Assembly (NCBI GenBank): GCA_018822835.1
Contig: JAHJJO010000031.1
Location: forward strand, 1-6,415
Direction of reading: 5' to 3'
Length of the DNA stretch: 6,415 nt
From: Patescibacteria group bacterium
Lineage (GTDB): Bacteria; Patescibacteriota; Patescibacteriia; Patescibacteriales; JAHJJO01
A program made the translations under genes and the position numbers. The notes beneath the pieces are model-generated. The model was not told the DNA's origin, made no database searches, and saw only the letters and a list, made by a program, of their open reading frames with translations. Shown one piece after another: positions 6,033-6,415 of the stretch (the first letter of the stretch is position 1; every line of letters starts with the position of its first letter).

Positions 6033-6062
6033 TTTAGAAATTAGAAATTTAGAAATTAGAAA
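6033..6062. repeat. Two perfect tandem copies of a 15-bp AT-rich unit
   Basis: TTTAGAAATTAGAAA occurs at 6033-6047 and again at 6048-6062 with no mismatch. The unit is itself made of shorter TTAGAAA-like pieces, so it is probably slippage-derived low-complexity DNA. Confidence 0.75.
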
Positions 6063-6080
6063 TTTTTGTTTCTCTCCTTT

Positions 6081-6143
6081 TTTAATCCGTTATAATTAGT
6101 ATAAATTCGTTTAAATTCGCATTAATTCGTGATTATAATTCGT
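6081..6143. repeat. Degenerate 10-bp-period repeat with AATTCGT core
   Basis: The core appears at 6084 (AATCCGT), 6094 (AATTAGT), 6104 (AATTCGT), 6114 (AATTCGC) and 6124 (AATTCGT), exactly 10 bases apart, then once more at 6137 after a 13-base step. The three bases between cores vary. It is flanked by an inverted repeat: TTCTCTCCT (6070-6078) with AGGAGAGAA (6168-6176). Confidence 0.65.
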
Positions 6144-6166
6144 AATTATAATAAATTAAAAAGAGA

Positions 6167-6207
6167 CAGGAGAGAATAGTTTGTTTTACGCATTCTATTC
6201 CCTCCTG
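6167..6207 (-). terminator. 12-of-13-bp hairpin, terminator-like on the - strand
   Basis: CAGGAGAGAATAG (6167-6179) pairs with CTATTCCCTCCTG (6195-6207), with one A/C mismatch and a 15-base loop. Read on the - strand, the stem is followed by TCTCTTTTTAATTT, a reasonable terminator tail. On the + strand it is followed by an A run. It would therefore end a - strand transcript coming from the 6221-6350 region. Confidence 0.45.
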
Positions 6208-6220
6208 AAAAAACCGTTTA

Positions 6221-6323
6221 TTTCCTGCCTATTTTTCCGGCTAAGCAAGTTGCCAGTCGTAATCTTTGCTGGGATATGATTAGTCCTGGATATACTGAAC
6301 CAGTAGGCTAAGGAAAACTAATC
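6221..6323. ncRNA. Pseudoknot-capable structured element, strand uncertain
   Basis: In + orientation, TTTCCT and GCCTA (6221-6231) pair with TAGGC and AGGAAA (6304-6308, 6311-6316), giving an 11-bp stem with a 2-base bulge. Inside are AGCAA/TTGCT (6244-6248 with 6266-6270) and CTGG/CCAG (6286-6289 with 6300-6303). The loop sequence GATTAGT (6278-6284) is perfectly complementary to ACTAATC (6317-6323), immediately 3' of the closing stem, which makes a 7-bp pseudoknot. The element could be a + strand RNA or a - strand RNA started near 6350 and ended by the hairpin at 6167-6207. I recognise no known family. Confidence 0.4.
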
Positions 6324-6332
6324 AATTAAATT

Positions 6333-6361
6333 TTTACAACATTACAATGATTTGCTATCAT
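6333..6361 (+). promoter_or_regulatory. Extended -10 promoter for the gene starting at 6391
   Basis: TTTACA (6333-6338), a 17-base spacer, then TATCAT (6356-6361) with TG at 6353-6354, forming TGCTATCAT. The predicted start near 6368 leaves a leader of about 23 bases, the same as that predicted for amrS. Confidence 0.5.
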
Positions 6362-6386
6362 AGGGTTATAAAAATTTAACTAACAA
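6357..6386 (-). promoter_or_regulatory. Possible overlapping - strand promoter
   Basis: On the - strand TTGTTA (6386 down to 6381), an 18-base spacer and TATGAT (6362 down to 6357) would start a transcript near 6350 reading through the pseudoknot element. Its -10 box overlaps that of the + strand promoter. The -35 match is weak, and chance is a real possibility in this AT-rich DNA. Confidence 0.25.
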
Positions 6387-6390
6387 ATTT

Positions 6391-6415
6391 ATGACTTATC
6401 AACAAAACAAGCAAG
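6391..6415 (+). CDS. Start of the next gene, 3'-truncated by the window edge
   Basis: An ATG at 6391 opens a frame reading MTYQQNKQ to the window end. It is supported by the promoter at 6333-6361 and by the leader sequence AACTAACAAA, which also precedes amrS. Too little is visible to name a product. Confidence 0.45.

Noticed and set aside
6033..6143. CRISPR array
   Set aside because: The units are 10 and 15 bp, AT-rich and contiguous or nearly so; there are no spacers of CRISPR length and no cas genes.
5802..6323. tmRNA, RNase P RNA or SRP RNA in the noncoding island
   Set aside because: I find no tRNA-like T arm or tag reading frame, no GAGGAAAGTCC-type RNase P core, and no GGAAG/AGCA SRP loop on either strand.

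Overview
This window is AT-rich chromosomal DNA with short gene overlaps, small versions of familiar proteins and no recognisable Shine-Dalgarno sequence before any start. The gene set (LCP protein, short RaiA/HPF, PMM/PGM, a three-gene AmmeMemoRadiSam cluster) and the AT-rich intergenic micro-repeats suggest an uncultured candidate-phyla-radiation (Patescibacteria, perhaps Parcubacteria-like) genome using the standard code. This placement is an inference; no marker gene is present to prove it.

Left part (1-1769, + strand): the 3' portion of an LCP (LytR-CpsA-Psr) cell-envelope gene runs in from upstream and overlaps a 103-residue RaiA/HPF ribosome-hibernation gene by 32 bases. After an AT-rich imperfect inverted repeat comes a tRNA-Lys(CTT). 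A hairpin follows, shared with the convergent gene on the other strand.

Centre (1814-3259, - strand): a complete phosphomannomutase/phosphoglucomutase with all core motifs. Its last few codons run into a CGT-rich repeat. A 146-base divergent intergenic region separates it from the next operon.

Right coding block (3406-5483, + strand): amrS (radical SAM enzyme), amrB (Memo/LigB-like) and amrA (AMMECR1) are spaced 4 and 7 bases apart, so they are almost certainly one transcript. The three families recur together across bacteria, archaea and eukaryotes. I am not certain of an agreed biochemical role. Here the AMMECR1 signature LRGCIG reads LCGCIG.

Right end (5484-6390): about 900 bases contain no convincing protein gene, which is unusual in such a compact genome, but they are full of RNA-like structure. 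There is a hairpin behind amrA. A candidate RNA of about 84 nt has a TATAAT promoter whose predicted start coincides with the base of its closing stem. A stronger candidate RNA of about 180-220 nt has a TTGACA/TATATT promoter, a 13-bp perfect closing stem, two internal hairpins and an intrinsic terminator. Next come a 2x15-bp direct repeat and a 10-bp-period AATTCGT repeat. A terminator-like hairpin and a pseudoknot-capable element of about 100 nt follow, then an extended -10 promoter and the first codons of the next gene (6391). These RNAs do not match any class I can recognise by eye, and they are the most likely place for something undescribed in this window.
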